A DNA stretch of 64,000 bases from Alisma plantago-aquatica (lineage: Eukaryota > Streptophyta > Magnoliopsida > Alismatales > Alismataceae), in NCBI GenBank assembly GCA_963693085.1, contig OY856410.1, positions 1,331,718,304-1,331,782,303 on the forward strand, read 5' to 3'. Position numbers and translations under genes: made by a program. The notes beneath the pieces were generated by a model. That model did not search any database. It was given only the letters and a program-made list of their open reading frames with translations, and was not told where the DNA came from. Each line of letters opens with the position of its first letter. Within the stretch, counting starts at the first letter, position 1. Of this stretch, positions 47,236 through 60,657 are shown one piece after another.

Positions 47236-50200
47236 TGTTACATCCCATTCCTAGATTTGTAGGTAATCCTAGAGATTTAAGATAATCTTAATGCTTAGCA
47301 TACTTTTGTTAGTAATATTCTATGTTGTGCTTTATTTTAACTTTGGTAACCTTAAATACTTGTTTTGGTAACTCATAATCATGTCTTAAGTGTTGTATCA
47401 AGGGCTCTAGAGGGGGGTGAATAGAGCTTCACAATTCTCACAAAACGGATTATACCAAAAAGTTATATTAAGTGCAAGAACTTAAACACACAACAACTTG
47501 ATGTCTTAATTAGCAAGCATAGCAAGGATGAGAGACAAGGAAGAGCATGCACTTGGACAAGGTGGTTTAGAGTGGTTCCACATCCTAACTAGGAATAATG
47601 TCAGTCCACTACCTAGAGGTGGTTAATCTCTAGGATTTGCAATCTTGGTACTCTTATATTCCATCATAAGATTACAAGACAAAAACCACAACATCCAAGG
47701 GCTTAGTACCTCAAGCAAGGATATTCAACCTATAGAAGGAGCTTACCCACTTGAACCATGGAGTCTTCAGCCATCAACATGGACTTACCCACTCCTTCTT
47801 CAAGTCTTCAACCTTCAAGGGATTACCTATCCTTCTTGAGCACTTGCCTTGCCTATCTCCTTCACTTGGAGATTTGGAACACCTTGTCTTCTTCAACCTT
47901 GAAGAACAACAACTCCTTCTCCTTCACTCGGAGAAAATCTTCAACCTTTTCTTCAATAAGGAAAGGGGGAAGGAAGATGGTGGAGGAGATCTTTACATAC
48001 ATACAAAGAGCAACTCTCTTACAAAGGAACCTATCTCACTCATACTCACGAATTTGACTTGAAGGTAGAGAGAGAAAGGGGCTCAAAGGGTTAGAACACT
48101 CTCAACTAAGCTAGGACCAAGCATGTAGTGAATGAGCAACCTTGGAATGAACTCCAAGAGGCCCTATTTATAGTTGAGGGTGCCCCTTTAAGTTGTGGGA
48201 AACTTAGATACGAAATATAACTATTTTTGCTCAAAGAAACAACTCTATTTTCACTCAAAACAAACACCAATGGTCACAATCACTTTTTCTACAAATTTCA
48301 GACAGTGCAATCGGTCGAGTTTCAATAAAGGTGTTATAACCGTATCTGAGCTTAATTAGTAAGTTAGCATTTATGTGGATGATTACATGATTTACTAGAT
48401 TCATAATTACTTAAACATGATTAATGATGATATCTCAATCATGATATGTTAAACCTAATGAGGACCCCAAGTATGCTATCTCTTTGTATAATTAGGGTTT
48501 GAGCAAATATAAACCCTAGTCGGTTGAAATTAGGGTTTTCACCAAATAGGCTCATGTTGGGGAGGAATGAGAGAGGTATGAAAAGGAGAATGAAAATGGT
48601 AGTTGAAGGATAGGATAGCACAGCTTTGGTGGGTAGCACAGCCATGGTGGGTTGTTGGTGGCACGGGCATTCTAGGCCACACGGTCATTTTGAAAGAACT
48701 GAACTATTTTCCAACTTTTGTACTCAAATCTGTTGAAACCAATGCACCACAACTGTGGTAGGAAGCACGACCATGTTGGGTCCATCTTATCACAGTCGTG
48801 GCAGCTAGCATGGCCATTCTGGGGCATTTACTCTTCAACTGGCATTTCTACATAATTCTAGATAGCAGTGCACTATTCAATTTTTATTTATTTAATGGAA
48901 TCTTGGAATGATCTCAAATTTTAACTTAAGCTTTCTAACTCAATTATACACAACATGATACATTCGTATAATTTTTGGAGAAGGTTTGATCTCTGAAATA
49001 AATGAATTACATTAACTTTTTTATAACAGAAAACAATCTGCTGAAATAAGAAAAAGTTTAGTGAGGGGTCAATGTGGAATTCACCCAAGCAGCTCAATTG
49101 CTCTATCTAGTCAACCTAACATATTAGTATCTCTCATAATTTGTAATTCATTCCATAGAAATAAAATCTTAGAGAGAGAGGGAGAGTTAGGGTTTGAGAG
49201 GAGAAAGTGGTGGAATTGCTGATCTAGGATTTCTCTATCTGAGATATGATGAAATCGAGTAAGTTTAGATTCTTTGCATAGACTTTAATGGTGAATATTC
49301 TCTCACATGTAAAGATTCCATCCCTCCTATGATTTGATCCGAAATGGTATCAAAACTTTCCCTTTTCTCACTCTTTCTTCATAATCCCTCATTGTTAGGG
49401 TTTCCGAGTTGAAAGGAAGAAGAATTGGGTGAATTGCTAGGGATTTGATATGAGATCGAGATTTTTAGGGATGGGCTGCATTTTTAAGGTGTTTTCACAC
49501 CTTAGGGTGAGTGGGTAAAAGAATATTTCAGCCAATTGTACTCAATTAGATGGTTTTAATTTATATTCTTTATTTATCCCTAGATGACAATAAATGAAAA
49601 GAACTGTTCTTAAATTCAGTTTATAGAATACTTCAATTCATGTTCCAACTATGATCTAAAAATGTTTATACGATGCATGGATATAGATATCCATGTATCT
49701 TGAATACTACAGAATTAAGAAGTTTATTGAGAATCTTCTGAAGATTTGAATTTTCAAGTTATTCGGGTGCTTGAACAACATTATAGCTGAAATTTGGATT
49801 CATGTTTATATGATCCTACTTATGTTCCTAGTGCATATAATTCTACATGTTTGATCTCTTTGATTTGATATATGGACAAATAGAGTTTCTAATTTTCACA
49901 ATACATATCCTGTGAATAGCAAGTAATCAAGGATGGAAACCCAATCTAGTATGCTTTTACATGTATGCATATCTAATCTAGTAGTAAATGGTTGATTGAA
50001 ATGATTAAATTGATATTGTGGGATTTTATTTGAATATTATCTTATATGAATATATTCTTTGTTTATGAGATTTAGATTTTCTAACTCAAATACTTGTCAT
50101 GAAATGCATATGTTGTTATGCTATTGCAAGTGGAGATATGACAGACCCTGGATAGGTATGTTATCGATGCCATACATAAATGTGAGAAATGTTGAATGAG

Positions 50201-51603
50201 AATGTTTATATTAGTAGACATGATATATGTTTGAATACATGAGAAGTGCTATATGTTCATGAGAAAGGAGAAACCCTAAGAAAGGGGTAAACAATATGTT
50301 AAGCATTCAATTCAGTATCATCAGTGATTTCAATTTAGTAGTCCGAGTAGTCATTAATATATAGAGTTAAAAGAGATCAATCTAAGAGAAAGATATAATC
50401 AAAGTTATAGTAATAATAGTAGCCCTAAACACCGTAGATTCCCTATGAGAGGTCTGCGCCGTAGGGATGAAATGACCTAACCCTGGAAGTGTCCAGTATA
50501 TGGGGGTCAGATCGTACTAATAGGTGGTACGGGGGATGAAGCCCTAGTGGAAGTCTCCTTAAAAATACAGTATGTAGTGTCCAACATCAACCAGAGATCC
50601 CAGTGGCACTAGAGCATAGAAAATCCAATAGGTGGCTTGACTCTCCGCTTGTGTGCTCAGGTTAGAGGAGGAGTCCAGTTTTACGGCCCGTAGGTGTGTT
50701 GAGACCAGAGAGCCATTTTCCTATTGTAGACCAGCGATGTAGTCAGGCTTAGAATCCCAAGTGTGTCAGCTAAGTCTTGTACGGTGAGATTGTATTTTTT
50801 TATAATTTTTCATATGTAGAGTACACTGCATATGATCAGGGCATAAGCTAAAATATGATAATATAAGTTTACAGAGTTTCTTGTAAGTAAGAAGAGTTAA
50901 GAAGGGTTTGATTTCAGTTTCGCAACACTTATTCTTTAAATGTAACATTGAATATAGTGAGGATTATATTTCCATACTTGTTTATTTCTAATGATGTAGG
51001 CTTCAATGTTATTAGTAAGTTTTTGAATATCTTGTCTTTTAATTTGAAATCACTATCTTGTTTTATTTCAATTATTAAAGAATGATAAATGTTTGACTCA
51101 GTACTTTAGACTGCATTATTGTTTTACTCATTCAATGAGCGAGTAGGCTCACCCCTCTACTCAAACTTTTTAGGGAAACTGTGGGGATTGAAGATATATC
51201 ATTGCATCAGAGTAGATCTGCCACAAGAGTTAAGTCTGAGTATAGTTAAGTTCAGTCGGTCCTTGTCACTCTAGGTCCTTGTAAAGAAATAAGAGAGAGT
51301 TGTAAATGATGATGCATAACATTATTCCTCTTTTAGCAATATATGTGAATCAGCAAGTCTTATGTGCTTAAAAGTATGAGAAACATGATGAATGTTCATA
51401 CATGCATTTTTACTGTTGAAATCAGATTAGAGAAATAAATGTTTATATTCCCTTGTAAAGTTAGTTTATGTGGTTCAATGTGAGAAAATAAAGAGTTTGA
51501 AAAAGATGAAAAAAAAATTAAGAGTGATCTTTGTATTATGTTAAATCCTCAATTTATACATCAATCTCATGATTAGTGGTAATTGTGAGATCGGGGTGTA
51601 ACA
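47236..51603 (+). mobile_element. Element D 5' LTR
   Basis: It starts TGTTACATCCCATTCC and ends GATCGGGGTGTAACA just before a primer-binding site; 4368 bases including a separate insertion at about 47397-48330. It contains TTAGGGTTT/AAACCCTA motifs (48490-48540, 49190, 49393) and decayed CACGGCCGTG-like copies (48620-48830), as in LTR E. The partner LTR is outside the window, so the right target duplication cannot be tested. No gene seen. Confidence 0.65.
47397..48330 (-). mobile_element. Probable minus-strand LTR-like insertion in LTR D
   Basis: This block differs in style from its surroundings: a GGCTCTAGAGGGGGGTGAAT stretch at its left, a TAGAGTGGTTCCACATCC stretch, and a minus-strand TATA box CTATAAATAGGG (about 48165-48177). 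That layout is common in reverse-oriented LTRs of plant retrotransposons. Edges and class are uncertain and no target duplication was found. Its two overlapping frames of about 100 codons look like chance. Confidence 0.4.
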
Positions 51604-53767
51604 ACTTGGTATCAGTGCTTAGGCTGAGTTGTCAGGGACCATTAGGATAGAAATTCAAAGTTATAAGTGTGGCAAATAGGTGGTGATGTGCCTTTAGCTC
51701 TGGGAGGTTTGAGTATTTAGATACCCCGGCCCAGTATTTGAATACTTAGATTTACTAGTATCAAGCTACTCTATCTATTCTTCTCTGGATGCCCTGGCCA
51801 GGTATGCAGAGGAAGGATGGGATAGAGAGAAATCCTAGAAATCTTAGGGTTAGGAGACCAAAAAGTGATGAAGGAGTAAGAGATTAAACATAGAATGTGA
51901 TACAACTCTTGCTTTATATTGCTTCTTTGATTGTAGATAAATAGAAATGCTCTTATATGTATGAATTCATATTATCAGTTTGTAGAATATATATGGTTCT
52001 TTTATATTGTTGTGTATCATGAAGTGATTCAGTTATTATTTATATTATTTGTATCAAGTAGACCAAAATTTATGTTTAAATGAGTTTTCCCTAAGTGGAT
52101 ATTCTTTCCACATGTTTGAGATTAATAGGAGTTGATTAATCCTGAGTAGCTCTTGGCTTCAGGACTGTAGGTTCGGCCTGGTCTGGCTGGCAGGATGCGT
52201 TACTGGGATCTAATGGCTCCTATTAACAATATAATAAGAATAGACTCTGGATAAATTAGACCCACATCATAGTGAGAATGTACATACACTAAGATGTTGA
52301 AACATATGGGAAAGATTAGAATAGCTAAGAATCAGTTGGAACTGATATCTGAGATCCAACGTTGGGGACTCATATGAGAAAACCATAATTGGGAATAAAG
52401 GAACACAACATAAGGTTCAAATTAAGTTTAATGATTAGTATTATATGAACTTCAAATATGAAATATGGAAAAGATATGAGAAAAGTACGTAAAGGTCAAG
52501 ATAGTAAGAATCAATCATGAGAAATGATCATATAATTGAGTACAATGCTTTTATGTACTCCAAAGTAAAAGGAAAATAGAAGAAAAGAGTTAAATATACA
52601 ATAAGTACATAGAAGTGATGAGTCTTCAGAAGAGTTAAAGTGACGAAAACTAGATGAGCATGTAAATCATAAAACTAGGATAAGAAACTTAGTTGAAACA
52701 AAGATAAATGTTGGAAATAATGAGCTTGATTAAGGAATGAAGGTTATGATATAATTGATAGCATGGAATGTATACCTTTATTAATAAGTTTAATACATTC
52801 ATCCTTACCGCCTTTGGATTCTAAATCTCTATAGAACAACAAACTAGTTTCTAAAAGAAGAACAAAAGTGTAGCTAAATAAATGAATAAGTCATACAATG
52901 GTAGACTATATTCAGAAAGGAAAAAATTGATTTTAAGATACACTAATTTTGACCCATGCATGAGCCATTTGATTTAAAATGAAGGATATGTAATGTATTA
53001 AACATGAGGTGAAACTAGTAGAGAGATTATTGATTTAGAATATCAACTTCACATTAGTAGAAGGATAAAAAGAAATATATGCAACATGGTGTACATGATC
53101 ATATACATAAAAGAAGCAACATGATCATAAGAGAATACTAGAAGTTAAAGATGACATGTGGAATAATAGTATATGCTAAGGGAATTATGGAAAGTAAAGA
53201 AGGGTTTGAAACATAATGGAGTAATATAGATTATAAAAGAAAGAGGTTGTGAGATTCAAGAAAGTGGTAATTATTTAAGTATCCTTGTTGATAATTAATG
53301 AAACCTACATATGAGAAATGTATCAATGAATGTTTGAAGATAAGAATTCTAAGTCTCAAAATCATCTTCTCTTTCATATCTTCCTTAATTAGCGCAATGT
53401 GGGAATGAAGTGATAAGAAAATGAATCATATATGATGCATAACCACCGTGGTAGAGACATCTAGTGAATGCAATAATGACATACAATATGAAGATGAAAC
53501 CCTAGTAGGGTAAATTGAGAATGTAATCTATTTGAATGGCCAAGTAAGAGAAAGGAAATACACTTGATAATATAAGGAAGACTTTAGTAAAACTTGTGAG
53601 ATCCAAAGTTTGACTTTCAAATTAAGGGAGCAAAGTCACACCACAATAATGTCATGCTACTAATAAGGACTAAACCCTAGAATGTTTAGAGTTGTAGTAG
53701 TTTAAGGGATGTCACTAGTGATTTGACTTTGAATACTAGAATCTCTATAAAACTAGATCATGAAATT
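51604..53767 (+). mobile_element. Element D internal region, left part, non-coding
   Basis: AT-rich sequence with no recognisable domain. The CCCTGGCCAGGTATGCAG stretch near 51790 links it to element C's interior. Interrupted by element G. Confidence 0.6.
51607..51618 (+). other. Primer-binding site of element D, variant
   Basis: TGGTATCAGTGC, three bases after the LTR end; one base off the usual TGGTATCAGAGC. Confidence 0.7.
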
Positions 53768-55961
53768 TGTTGGGTTTTAGGGGAGGCAGAGAAGGCAGCA
53801 GAAACAAAAATTTTCTCCTCCCCAAACCTAGAACAAGGAAACGCGTCAAGGTCTATACAATAGGAAAGGATGGTATGTGGAATCATACCTTGTCTCGAGG
53901 CTTGCTCGGCGAAAATACCTCGTGGCTTGCGCGGTCTTCACCTCTGGTCTTGGATGGTGTGTGTGCAGCTCCTGGTCACACCAATACTGACGACTCCTGG
54001 TCTCACCGGGACTGTTGGGATTGACAGTTGTCCTCCGAGCAGTAGAAATCTCCCGCCTCTGAAGTAGTCCACACAGACCACCTAGAACTCCAATCTCCTT
54101 GTCCCACAAGGAATTGGAAGGAGTCACACCCTCCTGTCAGCGTACTAGTTACTGACACACTCTCCTGCCACCAGTCGCTTTCTGTAGTTGTCTTTCCCTT
54201 GATGTGCCTCCCTTATCGGGTAGCACTTGCTCGGGCTCTCTCGGTTACCAAAACCAGAGAGAACGACAACTTTACAAAGCAACTGGTTGCACTGAGTTGT
54301 TCTTTGAGAAGACCCCAATACCCCTATATATAGGAGGGTCATGGGAAAGGGTTCTCTATCCTGGGCAATGTGGGACTAAAGCAGGAGTAGAAGGGTTCGA
54401 GATTTTCCACAAAACAACCAACTGCGCAACCTGAACCGATCGTTTCATTTCTGAAACGGTCGGTTGGGGACCTGAGCCGGTCGGTTGACACTTCAACCGA
54501 TCGGTTGGGACCCATGAAACGGTCAGTTCACTTCTCACTTCTGAGCACTTTTCTTCTTTTAATTCTAATTGGTAACAAATACCAATCCTTGTTCCAATAA
54601 AATTGGGCAAGTGAAACAAAAAGAAATTTCTCACCAATCCTACTTTCCCAACTTGCTCGGTTGCATAAGTTGAACCGATCGTTTCAACACTTGAAGCAAT
54701 CATTTCACCCTGTCCATGAGCCGATCGACTCACCACCTAAGCGGATCGGTTCACCAAGCTCAACCGATCGGTTGGGAGTACAGATTGTGCAGAATCAGTG
54801 AATTACAGTTTCAATCAATCCGATACTCTAATCAATGTGTCCAACACCTTGAACATTATGACATTGGGCTATCAATTAATTGAGTGTTTAATTGAACTAC
54901 TAAACTCCTTTAGTAATCAATCTAAACATTGTTTGTGGACAAAACTCCTTTTCCAGGTTAAATCCCATGTGTGTGACCCTGCAGGTCCATTTCACGTTGG
55001 CAGTGAAAGTCCATAACACTTATGACTTCACAAGCAAAGAGCGGTGCCTAGTCACACATCAGTGCAACCCAAGTGAAATAGAAAGTTGGAGAACAACTTT
55101 CAATCCTACAATCCGTGAATGGTGTTACAGTGAATGTATAATTCCTTTGTCACTAATATCCCGAATGAACTCGAGGCATGGAACAGTCATCCTGTCAACG
55201 TTCATTCACTTTCTTGATCTCAGAGTAGATTGGAAGAGATAAGTTATGACATTAGTATCACATACTGATTCACACATGCGTGCACACCTTTCTCAATCCT
55301 ACTCATCAAGTGGGCATGGATATCAAGCTCCCTCAGGAGGAAAAAATCCCATATCTATCACTCACCCCTCAAAAGCCCCATGTGTCAAAGCCACCCAATC
55401 ATCACGTTTATAACAACCCATGTTTCAAGACTGCATTTGATGATGTCAAAGTGTTCCCAATGACGTGTTGAGTGTAGTGATTTCAGGTCAAAGAATCACA
55501 CTCACCACCATCACTGTGAGTACTGACTGTGACTACCATGTCATGGTTCCATGTGTCAAACTCACGGTGGGTCTGTCCGGTACACTTGTTCTCTAACAAG
55601 TACCTATGTGTTTGGTTTGATATCTCTATATCATGACTAATGAGATTCTATCATCAACCAACACCACAATCTAGTTTTGTGTGTCATTGTTGTCTATCTA
55701 CCTTCCACAATGACATATGACTAGGGACATAACAAGAATGTACAAACTCTTAGCATCCATATGATCTCATTTTTCAGGTCCTCAACCTGAAAGCATACGT
55801 CATTGAGTATTGTCATTCTCTAGACAATCAATCTATTCTATCACTATCTCATATGACTAAACCAGAAAGAATTGGAAGCTTGCCTTTGATGTTTATCAAA
55901 TCAATCTTAATATATCCCACCAATCATCCCATGATTGGTTCTGAGGGCATACATACCAACA
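53768..55961 (-). mobile_element. Element G 3' LTR
   Basis: 2194 bases. On the plus strand it runs from TGTTGGGTTTTAGG to ACATACCAACA. It has the AACCGATCGGTT cluster at about 54430-54775. About 50 bases shorter than its partner LTR. Confidence 0.9.
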
Positions 55962-55974
55962 GACTCCCACTTGC

Positions 55975-58340
55975 ACTGTGAGCCAATCACCCTTGAATCA
56001 TATTCATAGTGATCTTCAAACATGTCCCACATGTTACTGTGCGCTAGTGCGAATCATAGTGAGTTATGGCAACACCTTGCCAAAGTCAATTTTTAACTAC
56101 ATGTCTCTCATCTCTTCACTGTACGTCACACGTATGAGATGGAGTTTCCGTAATATGCGATCTTGTATTCCTTTGCTAACCTTTAGCCACATTGCATGAT
56201 CAAGGATTCCATACTTGTCATCAATGAGTGGAATATCTATAAGTTCATCTCATGAACTTCCAGATCCATATAATATCCACTGTTGTTCTCTAACGCATAG
56301 ACACTCGACATTTCCTTTTAAATGGTTTTATTGGAACACTTCCAATTATCAACAAACTTTCACTTTTATATATCCTATATATATTTTGCGATTAATTTTC
56401 TATCAATTCAGATGTTTGCATCAATGTAACTCTTTACATTGAACTCTTCCTTATCTCCATAGAACTAGTACTTCTCAAGTACTTATCAAGTTCTCATGGT
56501 ATTCCAGTAACCCTTATTGGAAGTAGACAAACATCCACTCGTCATGTCCCACATACGAGTTATCAGGATGAGCACATCATATTGCCATGTCCTACATACA
56601 AGATGATGAATGCATATTGTTCTTGCCATGTCGACACATGTAAGATAATGGGATGATTACATACATGATAGATCCATATCTATTCTTAGTGTTCCTATTC
56701 TTCATAAGAATTGGACACTTGGCCTTGGGATACTAACTCCATGTAACATGGACAAGTTTTCTCCCACTGAATCTGTGCATACTGAACCCTTCTGTACATA
56801 TTGCCAATGTATGCTTTCTCTTTTTTAGGTCAAGAGGTTTTCGAGAACTATCTCTACAGATCTCTATTACTATCACATAGGAAACATCTCTATCTTCCTT
56901 AAAGATAATTTCCACTTTTGGATTTCCATTCAAGAACATTTCCATTTCACATCAACATGTAGAATGTGAACATGCTCCCACTAAATCACAGATCCCTTCT
57001 TTATCTTTGACATATCAGTAAAACCCTTTGACTATATCATCAAAGTAAAGATCCAATTCTGAGTTGCTTGTACTCAATAAATCACATTGATTAGTCCATT
57101 GTAACTTATAGACTTCATTTGCATTAGTGGATTCATAAACCTTATAGGTTGTGTCACGTACACATCCTTGTTTTATTCCTCATAGGAATGCGGTTTTAGT
57201 ATCCATATGCCAAATGTCTTAGTCATTAAGTTGAAATCAATAAGCATTATCCTTCTCAAAATGTTATCCATGTGTCTTAACACTTAAGATTCATTTGCAC
57301 TTATGGATTTCATCCAATGGGTGCTACCATGAAGGTCATACCTTATGGTTCACATGGATGTCATTTAGGATGTAATGGTCATAAACCATAACTCATAATT
57401 CAATTCCTCATATTCATCTAGATAGTTGACTCATCACATGAACAACTCATCACATAGATAAATGAGGTGTATTTGTCAAGGATATAAGAACTTACAACTC
57501 CTTGTGATTCTTAATGTCCTTTATTAGTGTGGGGTATTCTCTTATTAAGAAGAATTCAATTATTTGATAATCATTCTCTAACTCCTTAGAGTATGATTCC
57601 TTCTTGATTTAGACATCACCATGTCTTAATCATGAGTTCACTATGATACACTATCATAATCACTCATAAGGATCTCAAACATTTGGTCCAAGTATTTCAT
57701 TCATTGTTCTCATCAAGAATTAAGACTTTACCAAATTTGCAATTCATCTATGATAATCTTGAACACTTCAAGATATTCATATTGGTATTTCTCTAAACAC
57801 CATTTGAAGTATTAGCATTTGTTCCAATAGGTATGTAAATACATCACATGTATCATACCTAATAGGATAACCATTCTCCCACTACCTTTAGTGAAGATTG
57901 ATTAATCATGTCCAAGATATTCATGTCTCTTAATGGTTCTCTAACCAAAAGAGTCTAGATTTATCCATCACATGGAAACTAGAAATGAATTTCTTATGAT
58001 TGATGCTAATTTGATTGTTTGAGTTATCTATAACTTTTAGGTATCATTTTATCTTATGCATATCAAATACCACAAGATAAACAAGGCTTTTCCACAAAGA
58101 TCATATCTTTAGAAATTGAAACATCTCTTTATTGATTGCCATCATTGTCATACAATATGAAAAAATAAAGTGTTTCTATCTGTTGGCAAATATGAAATAG
58201 CAGTTCATAACTGTATTACATGCCTTTTAGGCTAAAAATAAACTAAAGTACTCCTATCTATGGAGGCAACATTTGCCCCATTTATTGAGTGCTTTACACT
58301 TTACATATTGGTATCATATACCTCAAAAGTGTTACAAGTT
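55975..58340 (-). pseudogene. Copia pol relic of element G
   Basis: Decayed pol parallel to that of F. The clearest piece is 56733-56945 (minus), with VEIIFKEDRDVSYVIVIEI and then RDSSRKPLDLKKRKHTLAI, which resembles the end of a copia reverse transcriptase (a GI.I.RDRS...LGLSQ-type region). Integrase and RNase H are only hinted at. No intact domain. Confidence 0.65.
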
Positions 58341-58356
58341 TACTTTCATGACACCT

Positions 58357-59217
58357 TTAAGTAGAGACGTATGTTGCCTCCTTCTTCTTTTGTTCTTCCA
58401 TATAGAGAGGACAATTCCTTTTCCAATGTCCTGGATTTTGACAATGGTGGCAATTGCCTTTCTTGGTCATGCCTCCCTTGGCCTTGAGAGCTGAAGACAA
58501 CTTGGGCTCCTGACTAGAATCAGAACCTTTCTTAGCTTTGCCCTTGCCCTTGCCCTTGCGCTTGGACTTTCCTTTCTTGCTCATGATCACCATCACAGAC
58601 TTAGGCTTGTCCTTCTTCATCAGTGTCTCGGTTGTCCTCAACATGCCCAACAACTCTGACAGTGGCCTATCAAAGTTGTTCATGTTGTAGTTCATCACAA
58701 ACTGACTGTAGGATTCTGACAACGATTACAGTATCACGTCAGTAGCCAACTCTTGGCTCACTGGAAATCCCAGTCTTGTCAGGTTCTCCACATACCCAAT
58801 CATCTTGAGTGTGTGAGGAACAACTGAATCTCCTTCTGTCATGACACACTTGAACAATGCCCTTGAAACATCGTATCTCTCTTGCCATGCTTGATCTTCA
58901 TACATGTTCCTGAGATGTTGAATCATCTCAATGACACCCGTGTTCTCATGTTGTCTCTGCAACTCATGGTTCATAGAGCACAACATCAAGCACTTTGCAT
59001 CAATGGAATCATCAGAATGCTTCTTGTAAGCATCCCTTTCTGCCTTTGGTGCATTAGGAGCAGGTTCCTCTAGAATTGGAGTATCCAGGACATAGAACTT
59101 TCACTCTTAAGTGAGAACAATTCTTAATGTCCTATACCAATTGTGGAAGTTTGTCCCATTCAACTTGTCATTTTCAAGGACATATCGCAAAGAAAAGTGA
59201 TTGTTGTTTGTTGCCAT
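58357..59217 (-). pseudogene. Copia gag relic of element G
   Basis: Structural (capsid) gene of a Ty1/copia element. One continuous frame of about 286 codons from ATG (59217-59215), broken only by three in-frame stops: TAA (59109-59107), TGA (59103-59101) and TAA (58728-58726), with no frameshift. The third looks like a single C-to-T change of a Gln codon. Visible parts: an N-terminal NGTNFHNWYRTLR region typical of copia gag, the core LRNMYEDQAWQERYDVSRAL, a lysine-rich KGKSKRKGKGKGKAKKG tract, and a CCHC zinc knuckle CHHCQNPGHWKRNC (about 58460-58420). It is much better kept than pol or than the gag of F. Confidence 0.85.
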
Positions 59218-59984
59218 TTGTACTACAAAAGGAAATATGCAATTTTAGTCCAAAAACTCATTTTTGACTTATTTGATTGATTTGAAAAGTTGACGATATA
59301 ATTAGGCCTTTAATTAATTATCGCTCCCACTATTTTAGTTCAAATTGATAGCCGTCACCATCAATTTGGAAGATTGCAATGAACAACCTTCTAGTGGGCA
59401 AGATCCTGAAATCCTCTAAGTCATGGACCAACTTGGGCTGTCACCAACAACTTAGATCTCTCAGGTAGGCAACGCTTGCCAATCGCATCATATGCAACTC
59501 TCTATAAGATGTCATATGAAACTCCTTGCCATGATCATCTCCATGCCTCAAGGTTCTAGATCCTATCTAGGTCACCTTGTTAAGTCTGACCCAAAGCCAA
59601 CACGATGAATATGCACCCTGCTTGGGCAGACCCACATATCCATCCTTCACGCTTCCACGAGATAGATGGTGCACCACGCTTGGGCGTGCCCACACTTGGT
59701 TGATCAAGTTTTTCACGTGTGTCACATTTGGAAGGCATCTAAAACTTAATATTTAATGAGGGATTTGGTTTTATATACATATACAAATCCAATCACCACA
59801 ATATATAGTATGTATCATATACATGCTATATCCCACAAAAAACATGCGAAATGATAAAAGCGATGATTATGGCCATCCTAATGTGATTCCTCGAGACAAG
59901 AGGAATCACGGTCATATAGGTCTACATCACATGCTACCTGTACAAGATGAACTCTGTGCTTTTCCTTTCTGGGTTTGATCAACT

Positions 59985-60195
59985 CATCACATGACTGATC
60001 GATTCGCCATCAGGCTGGTCGGCTGGGTGCCACCAGCCGATCGGTTGGCTCCTCCAACTGATCAGTTCACATGGTCATCGTGCATCTCATCATGGCTGCC
60101 ACCCGCTCGTCTCGCTCCTCAAACCGGTCATCAACCGATCGGCTCACTCCTTGAACCGATCGTCTCGAACGTCAACCGATCGGTTCATGCCTTGA
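59985..60195. repeat. Palindrome cluster in the G leader
   Basis: AACCGATCGGTT and variants (AGCCGATCGGTT, AACCGATCGTCT, AACCGATCGGCT) between gag and the primer-binding site, mirroring 39260-39450 of F. The remainder of 59218-60644 has no gene. Confidence 0.85.
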
Positions 60196-60644
60196 ACTGA
60201 TCGTCTCAGCTGTCATTAGGATGTCCTCTGTTCTTTGACATAACAGGAAATAAAATTCTATCCTATTTTACATTGTAAAAGGAGAAACCTCGAGTTACAT
60301 TTGAGGGGAGCAAAGGTAGGAAAGAATTCTCGAATTATTTTGAGTTACATCAGGAATAGGAGAAGGAAGATCGGTGCCCACACCGAGAAGTAAGCAACCA
60401 CATACAACCATACACAGATAGGGTTTATTGGCCATAACCACGCTATAAATTCACCACAAAACTTGTTTAAGGGTGATGTGTATCGAGTGCATTCATAATA
60501 CATATCATATATGTAAATTGGGATTTTTGGATTTAGGATTGGACATGCATAAAGCCAATTTTATTCACATCATATGCAATAAATAAAGGCGACAAACCAA
60601 AATCGATCATATCGATAATCCTAAAGTATAGAGCAGTTGTCGTG

Positions 60645-60656
60645 GCTCTGATACCA
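60645..60656 (-). other. Primer-binding site of element G
   Basis: GCTCTGATACCA on the plus strand, the reverse complement of TGGTATCAGAGC, one base from the LTR. Confidence 0.92.
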
Positions 60657-60657
60657 C

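Noticed and set aside
47645..48062. Overlapping frames of about 64-103 codons as a gene
   Set aside because: Three overlapping frames in a repeat-like block with a minus-strand TATA box; no domain and no codon preference favouring one frame.
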